Assembly (NCBI GenBank): GCA_023439545.1
Contig: JAEXNT010000081.1
Coordinates: forward strand, 85,506-149,505
DNA: 64,000 nt
Source: Bacillota bacterium
GTDB taxonomy: Bacteria; Bacillota; Clostridia; Acetivibrionales; DTU013
Direction: 5' to 3'
In this document: in pieces, positions 1 through 9,578 of the stretch
Position numbering within the stretch: position 1 is the first letter of the stretch
How the letters are laid out: each line of letters opens with the position of its first letter
Made by a program: the position numbers and the translations under genes
Notes under the pieces: generated by a model
The model's database searches: none
What the model was told of the DNA's origin: nothing
What the model saw: only the letters and a program-made list of their open reading frames with translations

Positions 1-167
1 ATCACGATAAAATACATAGGTATGAAATTGAAAATAATCATCCAAACTGCACCCGGAATCGCCATGAACTGCAAATCCTTCTGCATTCCGAAGCGTTTTA
101 GGAAGCTTTTCCTTTGCGGAACGCAGCTTTTTATTTCCGTATTCGGTGAAGCGTGGATATCCTTCAA
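1..167 (-). CDS. LplB-type sugar ABC transporter permease, N-terminal part (cut by window edge)
   Basis: Reading the reverse strand gives KDIHASPNTEIKSC, then a basic stretch (KSFLKRFGMQKD), then MAIPGAVWMIIFNFIPMYFI, the first membrane segment. This matches the opening of LplB/UgpA permeases and closely resembles the start of the complete LplB at 52616-53608 (LSMVLPGAIWLLLLRYLPMF). I place the start at a TTG at 167, about 10 bases after GAAGGG; TTG at 173 and GTG at 176 are alternatives, and an in-frame TGA upstream limits extension. The rest lies left of the window. It is 146 bases downstream of the YesM kinase and co-directional, the usual YesMN-LplABC arrangement, so it probably imports the oligosaccharide used by the GH94 enzyme at 3783. 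Confidence 0.8.
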   Translation of the reverse strand, partial: MKDIHASPNTEIKSCVPQRKSFLKRFGMQKDLQFMAIPGAVWMIIFNFIPMYFIV

Positions 168-312
168 AGCCAACACACCCTTCGTAGTCAGAAATAAGCT
201 TGCGAATCAACTACCCATATATAAATTATAAAGGTCTTTATTGAAATAAAACAGGTAACGGATTTCATATTTGGTTCGGTTTTTTTGTATTTTATATTTG
301 AACGAAAGGCGG

Positions 313-2202
313 TCATACAAGCGGGGGAAGGAGCATCGTAACTTTTGTGTATTCGCCCGGCCTGCTGTCGATATCGATGCCGTATTGCCCGCCGTATACA
401 AGCCTGATCCTTTCGCTGACGTTGCGAAGGCCGATCCCGTTACCGTTCTTTTCCTGAGGTTCGGCTGCATTTTCCGATAGGATCCCCGCCCTTACGGTGT
501 TCAGCCGTTCCTCATCCATACCGGCTCCGTTGTCGGTGATTTCTATCCTTGTAAAATCACTGTCCGCAAAAGCCTTTACCGTAATGAGGCCGTCGCGCGA
601 CAGTGGCAATATGCCGCGGAGTATGGCATTTTCCACGATCGGCTGGAGCGAGATCTTCAATACCTTGTAGCTTTTAAGCTTTTCGGGTATGCTCGTCTCG
701 AGGTTTATCGCAAAATCATACCTGAGATTTATGAGGTTGATGTAATTTCTGATATAGTTGACCTCTTCCTGCAGCATCGCATATTCAGAAGTCCATTTCA
801 GGCCATAGCGCAGGAACTTGCCCAGTGAAGTGATGGCGTCGGCGATATCCAGGCTGCCGTCAACTTCCGCAAGCATTCTGATATTTTCCAGAGTATTTAT
901 TAAAAAATGCGAGTTTATCTGCGAAAACAGCGCGTGTATTTCCGCATTCTTCTTTGCCTCCTGCTTTTTAACGACTTCATCAATTAGATTACCGAGTTGG
1001 TTTGACATTTTGTTGAAATGGTAAGCCATTTCGCTCATCTCATCCTGTCCGCCGACATTTACATTTACGCCGAAATCGCCCTCTCCCACCTTTCTCATGG
1101 AAGTTATTATCTGCTTCATTTTCTTGAAAACTATCGTCGTCAGAAAATACGTTAGTACGGAAAGTACCAAAAGTGAAAGCAGGCTTTCAAGAACGATGAT
1201 CAGCGTAGTTTTCATAAGGCTTCCGCTGAAGGTCTTGACCGAAACGAGGTAAAAAATGGTGCAATCCAGATTGTCCATACGGCTATAGACCAGTATCACG
1301 GGAGTATTCCCAAGCTTTACGCGGATACGGCCGTTTCTGCTGTTCCTGTCATATCCCTTCAGCAGTTCATTTATGGCGTTCCCATCCAACCCCAGCGTTT
1401 CTGCAAACTTGCTTCCGGTATTATAGATCAGGTCACCGCCGGTGTTTTCTATGAAAGTGAATACATCCCCGTTCTCGGATTGATAAAACATATGCCTGAA
1501 GAAGACCTCGACAGGCATCGATACTTCTACGATACCAAGTTCCGCGCCTTTTGAATACCTGAGCGGCATATATAGCGAAACCACTTTTCTGCGTATTCTG
1601 GTCGAAGTATTGAAATTGTTCTCGTCATGGTTAACGAGCCAATAGCCGTTGGTGCTATCGGATATTTTGCGCTCCAGAACGTCTCTTTCCTCAAGTCTGG
1701 ACTCGTTGTAGATCGACGAGCCTATCTCCGGGAAATCGTCATTGTCAATGTATGCCCTGAACTGGTAGACGCCTGTGCTGAGGAACATTATCTGTTCCAC
1801 TTTCTTATTCATACTCATGCTGAAATTGAAGATATCGGAATTATCATCCTTTTTCCAATCCTTCAGGAACGACATTATGTCATAATCCCCCGAGAGTGAA
1901 CTGACCGCCCGGTAACAGACGTCCATATTGCTTTCTATGTCATAGACGGATTCCTGAAGGAGGTTTTGGGTATCGTTCAAAAAGGATCGTTCGTTAGCTT
2001 CCTGCGTTGCGTTTATCAACTGGTATGCAAAGGTAGTGATGGTTATCCCGAGCACGACGGTGTAAATTAGCATCAGCTTCTGCGCCAGATGCAGCTTTCC
2101 AAGCAACCCTATGAAGGGCTTCCACATCCATGCCAGAACTGCCTGTAAATGCCTGCCGGGTACAGCCGCAACTGCCCTCTGAAGTCCCGGTTCAGCCTTC
2201 AT
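313..2202 (-). CDS. YesM-type sensor histidine kinase
   Basis: Membrane-bound sensor kinase of 629 residues. Hydrophobic segments at about 43-62 and 332-358 flank an extracytoplasmic sensor region; a HAMP-like linker (about 360-410) precedes the His_kinase module. The phospho-acceptor is His432 in SQINSHFLINTLENI; most family members have NPHFLYNTL, so the N-box region here is slightly divergent. The ATPase domain shows VENAI (523-527), DNGAGMDEE and GNGIGL motifs. The start overlaps the stop of the upstream response regulator (ATGA), which shows translational coupling. About 40 residues precede the first membrane segment, longer than usual. By family knowledge it senses an extracellular sugar or its binding protein and phosphorylates the adjacent AraC-type regulator. 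Confidence 0.93.
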   Translation of the reverse strand: MKAEPGLQRAVAAVPGRHLQAVLAWMWKPFIGLLGKLHLAQKLMLIYTVVLGITITTFAYQLINATQEANERSFLNDTQNLLQESVYDIESNMDVCYRAVSSLSGDYDIMSFLKDWKKDDNSDIFNFSMSMNKKVEQIMFLSTGVYQFRAYIDNDDFPEIGSSIYNESRLEERDVLERKISDSTNGYWLVNHDENNFNTSTRIRRKVVSLYMPLRYSKGAELGIVEVSMPVEVFFRHMFYQSENGDVFTFIENTGGDLIYNTGSKFAETLGLDGNAINELLKGYDRNSRNGRIRVKLGNTPVILVYSRMDNLDCTIFYLVSVKTFSGSLMKTTLIIVLESLLSLLVLSVLTYFLTTIVFKKMKQIITSMRKVGEGDFGVNVNVGGQDEMSEMAYHFNKMSNQLGNLIDEVVKKQEAKKNAEIHALFSQINSHFLINTLENIRMLAEVDGSLDIADAITSLGKFLRYGLKWTSEYAMLQEEVNYIRNYINLINLRYDFAINLETSIPEKLKSYKVLKISLQPIVENAILRGILPLSRDGLITVKAFADSDFTRIEITDNGAGMDEERLNTVRAGILSENAAEPQEKNGNGIGLRNVSERIRLVYGGQYGIDIDSRPGEYTKVTMLLPPLV

Positions 2203-3749
2203 ACATTGATCCTTTCCCTGTACTCACTGGGGGAGATGCCCGTATACTCCCTGAAAGTTGTGGTAAAGTGTTTCGTATTGTTGTAGCCCACCATTCCCGA
2301 AATTTCATATACCTTGAGCTCCGGATCCTTGAGGAGTTGCATGGCTTTTTCGATCCGCACCTTCTTCAGGTATTCCACGAAATTCATACCCGTTTTTTCC
2401 TTAAAAAGCAGCGAAAAGTATGAATAATTAAGGCTGATCCTGTTCGCTACCTCAGCCATCGAGAGCTCCTTGCCGTAATGCTCGTTCACATATTTCAAAG
2501 CCAGGTCTATTTCGTTATATGAGCCATATGAATTTTTAATCCTCAACAGAGCAGCATTGAGATTCATTATATAATTTAGCTGGTAGAGCACGAATTCCTG
2601 GAGATCCCTGAACTCGTACACCTGTTTGAAGCCGGATTCCTGCTCCCTGATAAAATCCGTCTTGTGAGGGATTTGCTCCGACAGGAATCTTACGATTTCA
2701 TCCCTGAAGGTGTTTGTGAGCTTTTCAAGGTATTCCAGCCGGTTCTTCCGGATTTCATCCTCGTCGAATATCTGATGGACAAGCTTGATAAGATCGTCCT
2801 TCCTTGCTGTATCGAGCATTCCGGACAGATTCTTGATACTTTTCAGCGGCAGGACCGGTATACCGCCGTCCTGCGGGATCTCTGACCAATTCACCGCCCG
2901 GTCCGACCGGTTGAGTATACCGTAACGAAGGGCATATTCAGCCCTAATATATGACGCTCGCATTTCCGAAGACTCCCTGATGGGACCCGCCGTACCGGCG
3001 CTGTAGACTTCCGAATAGGATCCGCACGTGATCTCCAGGCATTCCTGCAGCGCGGTCTTGTCACGGCAGATAGCAACGATATTCCCTTTTTGATCGGTAA
3101 AACTGTAGCACTTGAGCTTCTTTTGCGCAAGCTGGGCCTTGAGGCTTATATTCATAGCCGTATTGATGTCGCGTTTTTCAGGGGCTTCATAGGTTTCACA
3201 GAAATTTACGACCCAAATGCAGTATTCGTGTTTATGTAAATCAACTTCACAAGCGTTCAGTATCTTATCGATTTCACCGGTAGGAAGATTTTCGTTTAGA
3301 AGTATAAGACTGAGCTGGTTCTCATAAAACTCTGAAAGGACGCCGGCGGAAGGTTCGGCAGCATCAGGCTGCCTGGATGTGATTTCGTCCTCGGCCTTCT
3401 TCAGTATATTGTTCATCTCAGCCCTGTCAACCGGTTTCAGGAGGTATGCCTTAACGCCGTATTTGATAGCCCTCTGAGCGTATTTAAAATCGTCGTGGGC
3501 ACTCAGTATGACTGTATACGGCCGGTTTTCCATACCCTCCATTTTAGCCAGCAGTTCGATCCCGTCCATTTGAGGCATAAGCAAATCAGTGATCAGAAGG
3601 TCGTAATGCTTGCGTGAGATCATGAGAAGAGCGCTTTCTCCGCCCTGGCATTCGTCAATATCCGTAAAAACGGATCCGGACCTTGAAATAATCGCACGCA
3701 ACCCTTTCCTGATATTCTTTTCATCATCCACTAAGAGCACACTTGCCAA
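2199..3749 (-). CDS. YesN-type response regulator with AraC DNA-binding domain
   Basis: A 516-residue response regulator. The receiver domain (1-125) has the acidic pair DD in LLVDDEK and phospho-acceptor Asp55 in LLITDLLMPQMDG, with Lys105 region LLKPV. A long middle segment of about 280 residues, typical of large YesN proteins, separates it from a C-terminal AraC/XylS double helix-turn-helix (about 410-516; INLNYSYFSLLFKEKTG and YNNTKHFTTTFREYTG). Translation probably starts at TTG (3749), with GGGGGG eight to nine bases upstream. It is coupled by a four-base overlap to the following YesM gene and lies 33 bases after the GH94 gene, so all are likely one transcript. It would activate the locus and the permease at the left edge. 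Confidence 0.93.
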   Translation of the reverse strand: MASVLLVDDEKNIRKGLRAIISRSGSVFTDIDECQGGESALLMISRKHYDLLITDLLMPQMDGIELLAKMEGMENRPYTVILSAHDDFKYAQRAIKYGVKAYLLKPVDRAEMNNILKKAEDEITSRQPDAAEPSAGVLSEFYENQLSLILLNENLPTGEIDKILNACEVDLHKHEYCIWVVNFCETYEAPEKRDINTAMNISLKAQLAQKKLKCYSFTDQKGNIVAICRDKTALQECLEITCGSYSEVYSAGTAGPIRESSEMRASYIRAEYALRYGILNRSDRAVNWSEIPQDGGIPVLPLKSIKNLSGMLDTARKDDLIKLVHQIFDEDEIRKNRLEYLEKLTNTFRDEIVRFLSEQIPHKTDFIREQESGFKQVYEFRDLQEFVLYQLNYIMNLNAALLRIKNSYGSYNEIDLALKYVNEHYGKELSMAEVANRISLNYSYFSLLFKEKTGMNFVEYLKKVRIEKAMQLLKDPELKVYEISGMVGYNNTKHFTTTFREYTGISPSEYRERINV

Positions 3750-3782
3750 AGCTATCCCCCCAGGCTGGATTTATTTAACTCA

Positions 3783-6700
3783 TTAACATAATGTTACTTC
3801 AATTTCTGTAACTTTACAATTCCGAATCGATTCCGCGTATGGAGCCGGAACGGAGGAACCGCTTATAAGGACTGTTGCGCCGTCATCCGACCTGATCGCA
3901 TATTTTACCGGCTTCGCACCATTTTCACCGAATGTATTCCTTCTAAGCGGATTGACGTATGTGACCAGGGTCTTTCCCAGGAACCTGAACGAGACTTTCC
4001 CTTCATCATCGAACAGCCAGTCCGGCAGGATAGGGTTGAGCGTAAGCGACAGTTCCCCTCCCTCATAGCGGAAAACACTTTCGCCTGCCATCATGAGGAA
4101 CCAAATTGACAAAAGCTCGGCCGTCGTACCGGTCATTCGTGCCACAAACCCCCTCCCGTGCACCTCTTCGTCCGGGTTGGCCGAACTTGCGATGAAGGAG
4201 GAATTTTCAAGAGTGCTCCTGCCATATACCTCCGGCTTCATAAAGGGCGCCAGCATTGTCTTGATATCGGTGAAGAATTCGTCGTACAGTCCCGACCTTA
4301 AAACAGCATACAGGTATTTATATTCCATATGCATAAAGATCGCCTCCCTCTCGAGCCAGCCCGGGGTAAATGCCATCAGGCGGCCCGCCTCGAAGCTGAC
4401 TCCGTCCAGCGGGACAGAGGTCTTGTACATTTTCAGCTTGCTGTCGAAGAGCCCGCTTGATTTGACGAGCCCATACAGTATCCTGGCGCTGTTGCGGTCC
4501 CGTACAGTCTTCAGCATTCTTGCAGGCGCCTCCAGGAAAAGGGGCAGCGGCTTCAATCCGAACCTTTCCACTTCGACGGTCGGATATCCGTTGACCGGAT
4601 TTTTTCTTTCCTCTATCACTTTGTATTCCAAGGCGTCATAAGAAAAATAGGTTGGGTAAATGCCATTTTTTAAAGCTCGGGCACGATCCAGTCCGCGCTC
4701 GAGTTTTTTACCGAACTTTTCAAATATGCGGAGCAGACCTCCGGTATCGAAGCTTGTTTCTTTTCCTTCGATCCCGCCTCTTATTCGCTTTCGGTATTCC
4801 TCCTTAAAGGTCGATACGCCGTCCCAGTAACAGAAATCCGAAAGCTCCCCGGCCAGGTTCCTGTCCAGCAGCTCCACAGTTTTCCCCATCAGTTCGGCGG
4901 CCTCGGCATAAAGGCTTATTTTTCTGTCAAACATGGCACAGGCGTCTTTCAGGAAGTCTATTATCCTTTTAAGTTCAATGGTCTCGCTAAGGCCGGAGCC
5001 GAACAGTCCCGGCAATCCGTTCATCGCATCGTTCCATCCGGGCCTGCCCGCCTCCATTTCAATACCCATCCCGAAAGGATCGAGGCTGGTGAATTTGTTT
5101 ACAGCCAGAGAAATCAGTTTTACGATGAGGTTTGTCTCATATATGGCGCCATTCCCGTTTTCTGTCCTAAGCCAGCATGCGGTCCTGCCGGATGCAGCCT
5201 CCGCAGATGCTTTCCCGCCTGCTTTCTCATCCTCAGGCCGATTCTCTTTATCGAAATGGCAAACCGCCCCGTACTGCCGAACCTTGCCGTTCACGAAAAC
5301 ATATTTGTCCGATCTCGGCAGGACGTACACCGGGCTGTAGAAAAAGCGGTAATTGTTATCGTCGAAAAGAAAGCCTTCCTTGTGATCCGGGTATATCTCC
5401 AGATACGCTTCAACAAGATCCATATTGTATGTCCAGTGGTCGCTCCAGTATCCTTCCCCGAATTCGGCTTCAAATTCCTGCTTTGAAGCTGCCAGAACCC
5501 TGCTCAGAAACTCTGCTCTTGTGACTATCAGTTCGGCTGCGTTTTTCTCGATACAGGTAATTAACCTGCCCGGTGTAAAGCTCGAACGCAGTACATTTCC
5601 GACCTTATCCTTCCCTGTGCGCACAAGCTCAAGGATCCTTTCTCCGGCGCCTTTTTCCAGGGCAAATGTGCAGCCTTTGACAAGCAGAGGGTTGTAACCG
5701 TCCGCCTGGATAAGGCTCATCATGTGCCTGACGTTGAAATCGCCGACCTGCGGCTTTATAAGTACGTCGTTTCGCCTGTTCTGGTTCACATCTCTGAAAT
5801 TGCCGTTGCCTTGTGAATAATAGGAGGGTTCGAGCGAAAAGAAGTTATACTCCCTCTCGATATCGCCGTGCTTCCGTGAGTACAGGTGGTATACCGTACT
5901 TTTGCCCCCGGAGGCCTCCCCGGAAGTCGCACGGGAAGTCGCGCCGGAAACCGTGCCACAGTGGCTGCTGTCACTGAATACGCAGGGATAGCCGCCTCTC
6001 AGAAAATTATCCAGATAAGATTGCTCGATATATTGGTCAAACAAAGGGTTGGCAGTCTTTGTAAAGGTATCCGCCGTAAGCTGCGCGATCAGTCTTTCAG
6101 CTTCCTTTTCTTTTCTTTCTATGTACTCCGGCGTAAAGTCGTTTTTTCTGCCGTTAAGCAGTTCTATGTCGGAAACGTGACCGATTATGGTATACAGCAC
6201 GAACCTGGAGCCGGTGTCAGGGATTGCCGCTGGATCTGCCCCAACATACCGGGGACGCTCACCGGGGCTTGTAGGAGTCATCCCGACACCTGTCGGCCCT
6301 TGCACGGTACGCGAAAAAACGATCCTGGCGCATGTAAAGCCGCCTGAAACCTTGTTTTCGGGCGCCTGTCTCCTGTTCCGGAGTTCCTCCGCGCTGCAAT
6401 CCCAGCCGTCCGGCTTTGTCAGTGCGGTATTCCCGGAGAATATTACATCCATGTCGAAGATCGGCGGGATCAGGCCGCCGCTTGTATTGGTGAACGAGAG
6501 ATAGAAGTTGCCGGATTTCGATTCATCCACTTCCGTCGTATCAGCAATGCTTGCCCTTACTTTATAAAAGGCGATGCCGTTTTCGCTGTTGCAGACATCG
6601 AACCAGGCCCTGGCCAGGTTCGACATAGATTGATATCCGGCGTTTCCGATACCCGCAGGCAATATCTGTGGCAGACCGTCAAGGATATCCATATTTCCCA

Positions 6701-7274
6701 TTATCCCCGCCGCGGCCGATCCTCCCGTTCCGCCTGATATTTCCGCTCCACTTGGCGCTACTGTCCCACCCGGTATTTCCGTCTCCCGCTCTATTTCTCC
6801 TTCAACGGTTGACCAGTCCGGTTCTGTTCTTTCGATTTCGACCTTCCTGACCAGCGCGGCGAAATTCTCCCGCGGCATCGTAAAATAGGTGACTGTTATA
6901 TTAAGTCCGAGCGCTGTGTTATTTTCAGCAATCCTGACGAGGTTCTGACCTATAGTAAGGGTCCTGACGCAGGGATCGTCCGACGCCGGCGAAAATATCT
7001 CATGCACTTTACCATCCTTGCGGATGAATGTCCTGAAGCCCTGGCGCCCGATATTCCTGTACATGACGTTGGCTGGAAAAAACTCCATAATAACCCCGTC
7101 CTTGTCCTTTAGCCCGAAGCTTCCCATCACCTGGCCTCTGTTCACATAAAACGACCACATGGGAATACCGTCAACGCCTGCTATACCGGGCAGGAAACTC
7201 GAAAATGTCTTTGCTCTGTCATAATTTTCGATCAGGAATTCATGGTTATCGCTAAAAACGTATTTTACCTGCAT
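3783..7274 (-). CDS. GH94 family phosphorylase, 1,2-beta-oligoglucan phosphorylase-like
   Basis: A very large GH94-type protein (1163 residues). Family features that I recognise are an N-terminal beta-domain with MWSFYVNRGQVMGSFGLKDK, GFRTFIRKDG, and the central GWNDAMNGLPGLFGSG block. The Asp of WND (about residue 749) aligns with the general acid of cellobiose/chitobiose phosphorylases. The length is close to the roughly 1100-residue 1,2-beta-oligoglucan (sophoro-oligosaccharide) phosphorylases and far above cellobiose phosphorylase (about 800). A Gly/Ala/Ser-rich insertion near residues 180-205 accounts for part of the excess. The start is the ATG at 7274, seven bases after GGAGGG; an ATG at 7313 lacks a ribosome site. 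There is no signal peptide, so it should act in the cytoplasm on imported oligoglucans, releasing glucose-1-phosphate. The exact linkage specificity is inferred. Confidence 0.75.
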   Translation of the reverse strand: MQVKYVFSDNHEFLIENYDRAKTFSSFLPGIAGVDGIPMWSFYVNRGQVMGSFGLKDKDGVIMEFFPANVMYRNIGRQGFRTFIRKDGKVHEIFSPASDDPCVRTLTIGQNLVRIAENNTALGLNITVTYFTMPRENFAALVRKVEIERTEPDWSTVEGEIERETEIPGGTVAPSGAEISGGTGGSAAAGIMGNMDILDGLPQILPAGIGNAGYQSMSNLARAWFDVCNSENGIAFYKVRASIADTTEVDESKSGNFYLSFTNTSGGLIPPIFDMDVIFSGNTALTKPDGWDCSAEELRNRRQAPENKVSGGFTCARIVFSRTVQGPTGVGMTPTSPGERPRYVGADPAAIPDTGSRFVLYTIIGHVSDIELLNGRKNDFTPEYIERKEKEAERLIAQLTADTFTKTANPLFDQYIEQSYLDNFLRGGYPCVFSDSSHCGTVSGATSRATSGEASGGKSTVYHLYSRKHGDIEREYNFFSLEPSYYSQGNGNFRDVNQNRRNDVLIKPQVGDFNVRHMMSLIQADGYNPLLVKGCTFALEKGAGERILELVRTGKDKVGNVLRSSFTPGRLITCIEKNAAELIVTRAEFLSRVLAASKQEFEAEFGEGYWSDHWTYNMDLVEAYLEIYPDHKEGFLFDDNNYRFFYSPVYVLPRSDKYVFVNGKVRQYGAVCHFDKENRPEDEKAGGKASAEAASGRTACWLRTENGNGAIYETNLIVKLISLAVNKFTSLDPFGMGIEMEAGRPGWNDAMNGLPGLFGSGLSETIELKRIIDFLKDACAMFDRKISLYAEAAELMGKTVELLDRNLAGELSDFCYWDGVSTFKEEYRKRIRGGIEGKETSFDTGGLLRIFEKFGKKLERGLDRARALKNGIYPTYFSYDALEYKVIEERKNPVNGYPTVEVERFGLKPLPLFLEAPARMLKTVRDRNSARILYGLVKSSGLFDSKLKMYKTSVPLDGVSFEAGRLMAFTPGWLEREAIFMHMEYKYLYAVLRSGLYDEFFTDIKTMLAPFMKPEVYGRSTLENSSFIASSANPDEEVHGRGFVARMTGTTAELLSIWFLMMAGESVFRYEGGELSLTLNPILPDWLFDDEGKVSFRFLGKTLVTYVNPLRRNTFGENGAKPVKYAIRSDDGATVLISGSSVPAPYAESIRNCKVTEIEVTLC

Positions 7275-7291
7275 TCGCCAGCCCTCCTTTA

Positions 7292-7305
7292 TGTTAGCGT
7301 TATCA
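7292..7305. promoter_or_regulatory. LacI/cre-type operator before the GH94 gene
   Basis: TGTTAGCGTTATCA matches the LacI/GalR-CcpA consensus TGWNANCGNTNWCA at every fixed position. It lies 17 bases before the chosen GH94 start, just ahead of its ribosome site, where a bound repressor would block transcription. A nearly identical copy precedes the LacI gene at 8406. Binding by that LacI protein or by CcpA are both possible. Confidence 0.7.
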
Positions 7306-7402
7306 TTTAACAAAACAAAAGTTCACTGTATGTTCAGCTTCATAAATATGCCAGGTGTGTTTTATTGCGAATTTCCTCATGTGTTATTTAGGTGAAATGT
7401 AT

Positions 7403-8374
7403 TTATAGATCGGTACGGATTGTTCCTACAGAATTTCTGACTATAAGTTCGGGTAATATGTTTGTTTTTTCAAATGGCAGCTCCGGATTCCTCAATCTGT
7501 CCAGCAGCCTTGCAGCCAGCGCCCTGCCTGCCTCATAGACCGGCTGCCTGACCGTAGTCAGGGGGACCTTGGGGAGCAGATCGAAGATCAAGCCGTCAAA
7601 ACCTGTTATCGATATATCCTGCGGTATTTTGAGCTTGAGTTTCTCAGCCGCCCTGAACGCCCCGACTGCCAAAAGGTCGTTACAGCAGAACAACGCAGTC
7701 GCTTTGCCGTCGGTAAAAAGCTCGCAGGCCTTTTCATATGAATCCTGTTCGGTTGGATTTGCGTATCTCACAAGATTTTTATCAAACGCGATCCCACTCT
7801 CCTCCAAAGCGCGCTTGTACCCGTCGAAGCGTTCATATGCGTATCTCTGGTTGACGTTCAGCATCAGGAAGCCAATTTTTCGGTGCCCCTTTGAAATGAT
7901 GTGCCCGGTCATCGTAAAAGCGCCCTTCTCATTGTCTATGTCGATGCAGTCAAAATCTCTGTCGGTTTTTCCGAAAAGAACGAACGGAACGCCTAATCTT
8001 TCAGCGAAAATGTTTTCCTCGTTAAGCGCAAGGCCGGTTACTATCACGCCGTCGCATCTCTGGTTGAACTCCAGATCCCTTCGTATCAGAAACATATAAT
8101 AAGCGTTGCTGAGCTCTTCGCTCACTCCGGCTATCAGGTTCATCATAAAAGGTTCCGACAATCCCATGAACCTTGGCACATACAGGTGCACCGTGCGAGT
8201 ATTTTTCTGCGCCAGCGCCTTGGCGGCATGATTCGGCAAAAACCCAAGCCGGTTCATGGCGGACTCGACCTTGGCGCGCGTTTCCTCAGCCACCAGCTGC
8301 GGCGAATTGATAACACGCGACACCGTAATGAGCGAAACGCCCGACGCCGCTGCAACATCCTTCATTGTAACCAT
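7403..8374 (-). CDS. LacI-family transcriptional regulator
   Basis: A 323-residue LacI/GalR repressor. The N-terminal helix-turn-helix and hinge are clear (MKDVAAASGVSLITVSRVIN; then MNRLGFLPNHAAKALAQ), followed by a periplasmic-binding-like sensor with ALFCCNDLLAVGAFRA and ISITGFDGL. The start at 8374 has GAGGGG seven bases upstream. The gene heads the minus-strand group with the GH94 enzyme, YesN, YesM and LplB. The presence of matching operators before itself (8406) and before the GH94 gene (7292) suggests autoregulation and control of oligoglucan phosphorolysis. The effector sugar is unknown. Confidence 0.92.
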   Translation of the reverse strand: MVTMKDVAAASGVSLITVSRVINSPQLVAEETRAKVESAMNRLGFLPNHAAKALAQKNTRTVHLYVPRFMGLSEPFMMNLIAGVSEELSNAYYMFLIRRDLEFNQRCDGVIVTGLALNEENIFAERLGVPFVLFGKTDRDFDCIDIDNEKGAFTMTGHIISKGHRKIGFLMLNVNQRYAYERFDGYKRALEESGIAFDKNLVRYANPTEQDSYEKACELFTDGKATALFCCNDLLAVGAFRAAEKLKLKIPQDISITGFDGLIFDLLPKVPLTTVRQPVYEAGRALAARLLDRLRNPELPFEKTNILPELIVRNSVGTIRTDL

Positions 8375-8405
8375 TTTATTGCCCCTCTGTGGTATTCGAC
8401 AGATA

Positions 8406-8419
8406 TGTTAGCGCTATCA
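8406..8419. promoter_or_regulatory. LacI/cre-type operator before the LacI gene
   Basis: TGTTAGCGCTATCA is a near-palindromic full match to the TGWNANCGNTNWCA consensus, 32 bases upstream of the LacI start and next to an AT-rich stretch (ATTATATAATAATATAA) that can hold a -10 box. It differs from the 7292 copy by one base. Confidence 0.72.
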
Positions 8420-8510
8420 TTATATAATAATATAAATTCGTAAGTCAATCGGAGCGACGGAATATCCGCCGGCTGCAAGCCATTCGAATGTATTCGGAAC
8501 AGGAGGCTGC

Positions 8511-9485
8511 TCATTTAACCAGCTTGGGTATATCTTTCATACACCTGTTTACTTCTTCCATTGCGGGCACGGCAGGGATCGCTCCTTTTTTCGTCGTCGT
8601 CAATGCTCCGACTGCATTGGCAAAATCCGTCATCCGCTCTATTTCATCCTTGCCCAGCATGGCAAGCTCACCGCGCTTTTTCCCTTTCAGCATGAACAAA
8701 ACGCCGCCGAGAAACGCATCGCCCGCACCCGTCGTATCGATGACTTTGACGTCGTATGTATCGAGTCTCCCCGTATCGCTGCCGTGCCTGAAAAATGTGC
8801 CCTTCGGGCCTAATGTAACGAACATCAGGCCGACGCCCATATCGGACAGGACCCTGCTTCCCTTTTCGAGGTCGCTTTCCTTCGTAATGAACAGAAGCTC
8901 CTCTTCTGAGATCTTCAGTACGTCTGCATATTCCAGGCCGCGCCTGATCTCGCGTTCGGCGTCGGAAAGCGATTTCCACAGGAGAGGCCTCAGATTCGGG
9001 TCATAGCTGATAATGACGCCGTTGTCCCTGGCGATATTCAACGCTTTTAACGTTGCGCTCCTGGCCGGTTCGTCCGTAAGCGAGAGCGAACCGAAGTGAA
9101 ATACGCCGGACCCGGCGATGAGGTCTTCCGGGATTTCGGACGGTTCCAGCATAAGGTCCGCTCCGGGATTGCGATAAAAGCTGAAGGATCTGTCGCCGGC
9201 TTCTGTCAGGTGTACGAAAGCCAGTGTTGTGTTTACCTTGTCGCTTACCTTCAGACCCGTCGTATCTATTTGGTTCCGGAGCAGACATTCCCTCAGGAAG
9301 CTGCCGAATTGATCGTTTCCGACCTTGCCTATAAAAGCGGTGTCCGCCCCGAGCCTGGACAGAGCCGCGAGCACGTTTGCGGGAGCCCCTCCGGGATTTC
9401 TTTCAAAAAGCGGGTTTCCGTTTTCAGATATACCATGTGATGTAAAATCGATCAGAAGCTCACCCAGAGCCGTTACATCAAACAT
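8511..9485 (-). CDS. PfkB-family carbohydrate kinase (fructokinase-like)
   Basis: A sugar kinase of the ribokinase/PfkB fold, 324 residues from the ATG at 9485 (GGGGAGGG just upstream); an ATG at 9548 would add 21 residues without family character. The N-terminal signature GKVGNDQFGSFLRE and the C-terminal catalytic signature DTTGAGDAFLGGVLF (Asp is the catalytic base) are intact. LGELLIDFTSHG near the start resembles ScrK-type fructokinases. It would phosphorylate a free hexose, probably fructose, with ATP in the cytoplasm. It is co-directional with the LacI gene downstream and follows the Lrp-like gene; 136 bases separate it from LacI. The substrate is not determined by sequence alone. Confidence 0.88.
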   Translation of the reverse strand: MFDVTALGELLIDFTSHGISENGNPLFERNPGGAPANVLAALSRLGADTAFIGKVGNDQFGSFLRECLLRNQIDTTGLKVSDKVNTTLAFVHLTEAGDRSFSFYRNPGADLMLEPSEIPEDLIAGSGVFHFGSLSLTDEPARSATLKALNIARDNGVIISYDPNLRPLLWKSLSDAEREIRRGLEYADVLKISEEELLFITKESDLEKGSRVLSDMGVGLMFVTLGPKGTFFRHGSDTGRLDTYDVKVIDTTGAGDAFLGGVLFMLKGKKRGELAMLGKDEIERMTDFANAVGALTTTKKGAIPAVPAMEEVNRCMKDIPKLVK

Positions 9486-9578
9486 ACGCCCTCCCCATAA
9501 AGTGCCGGCTGGTTTTCCCGCCGGGTTATAGTAAATCATACCGTTCATAAATGCATCGTATAAGCCTGACAGGCGGTT

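Noticed and set aside
22..231. Plus-strand 69-residue reading frame at the left edge
   Set aside because: The reverse strand encodes an LplB-type permease start with clear family sequence; the plus frame is its shadow.
4093..4641. Long plus-strand frame inside the GH94 gene
   Set aside because: Serine/leucine-rich antisense translation of a well-supported gene.
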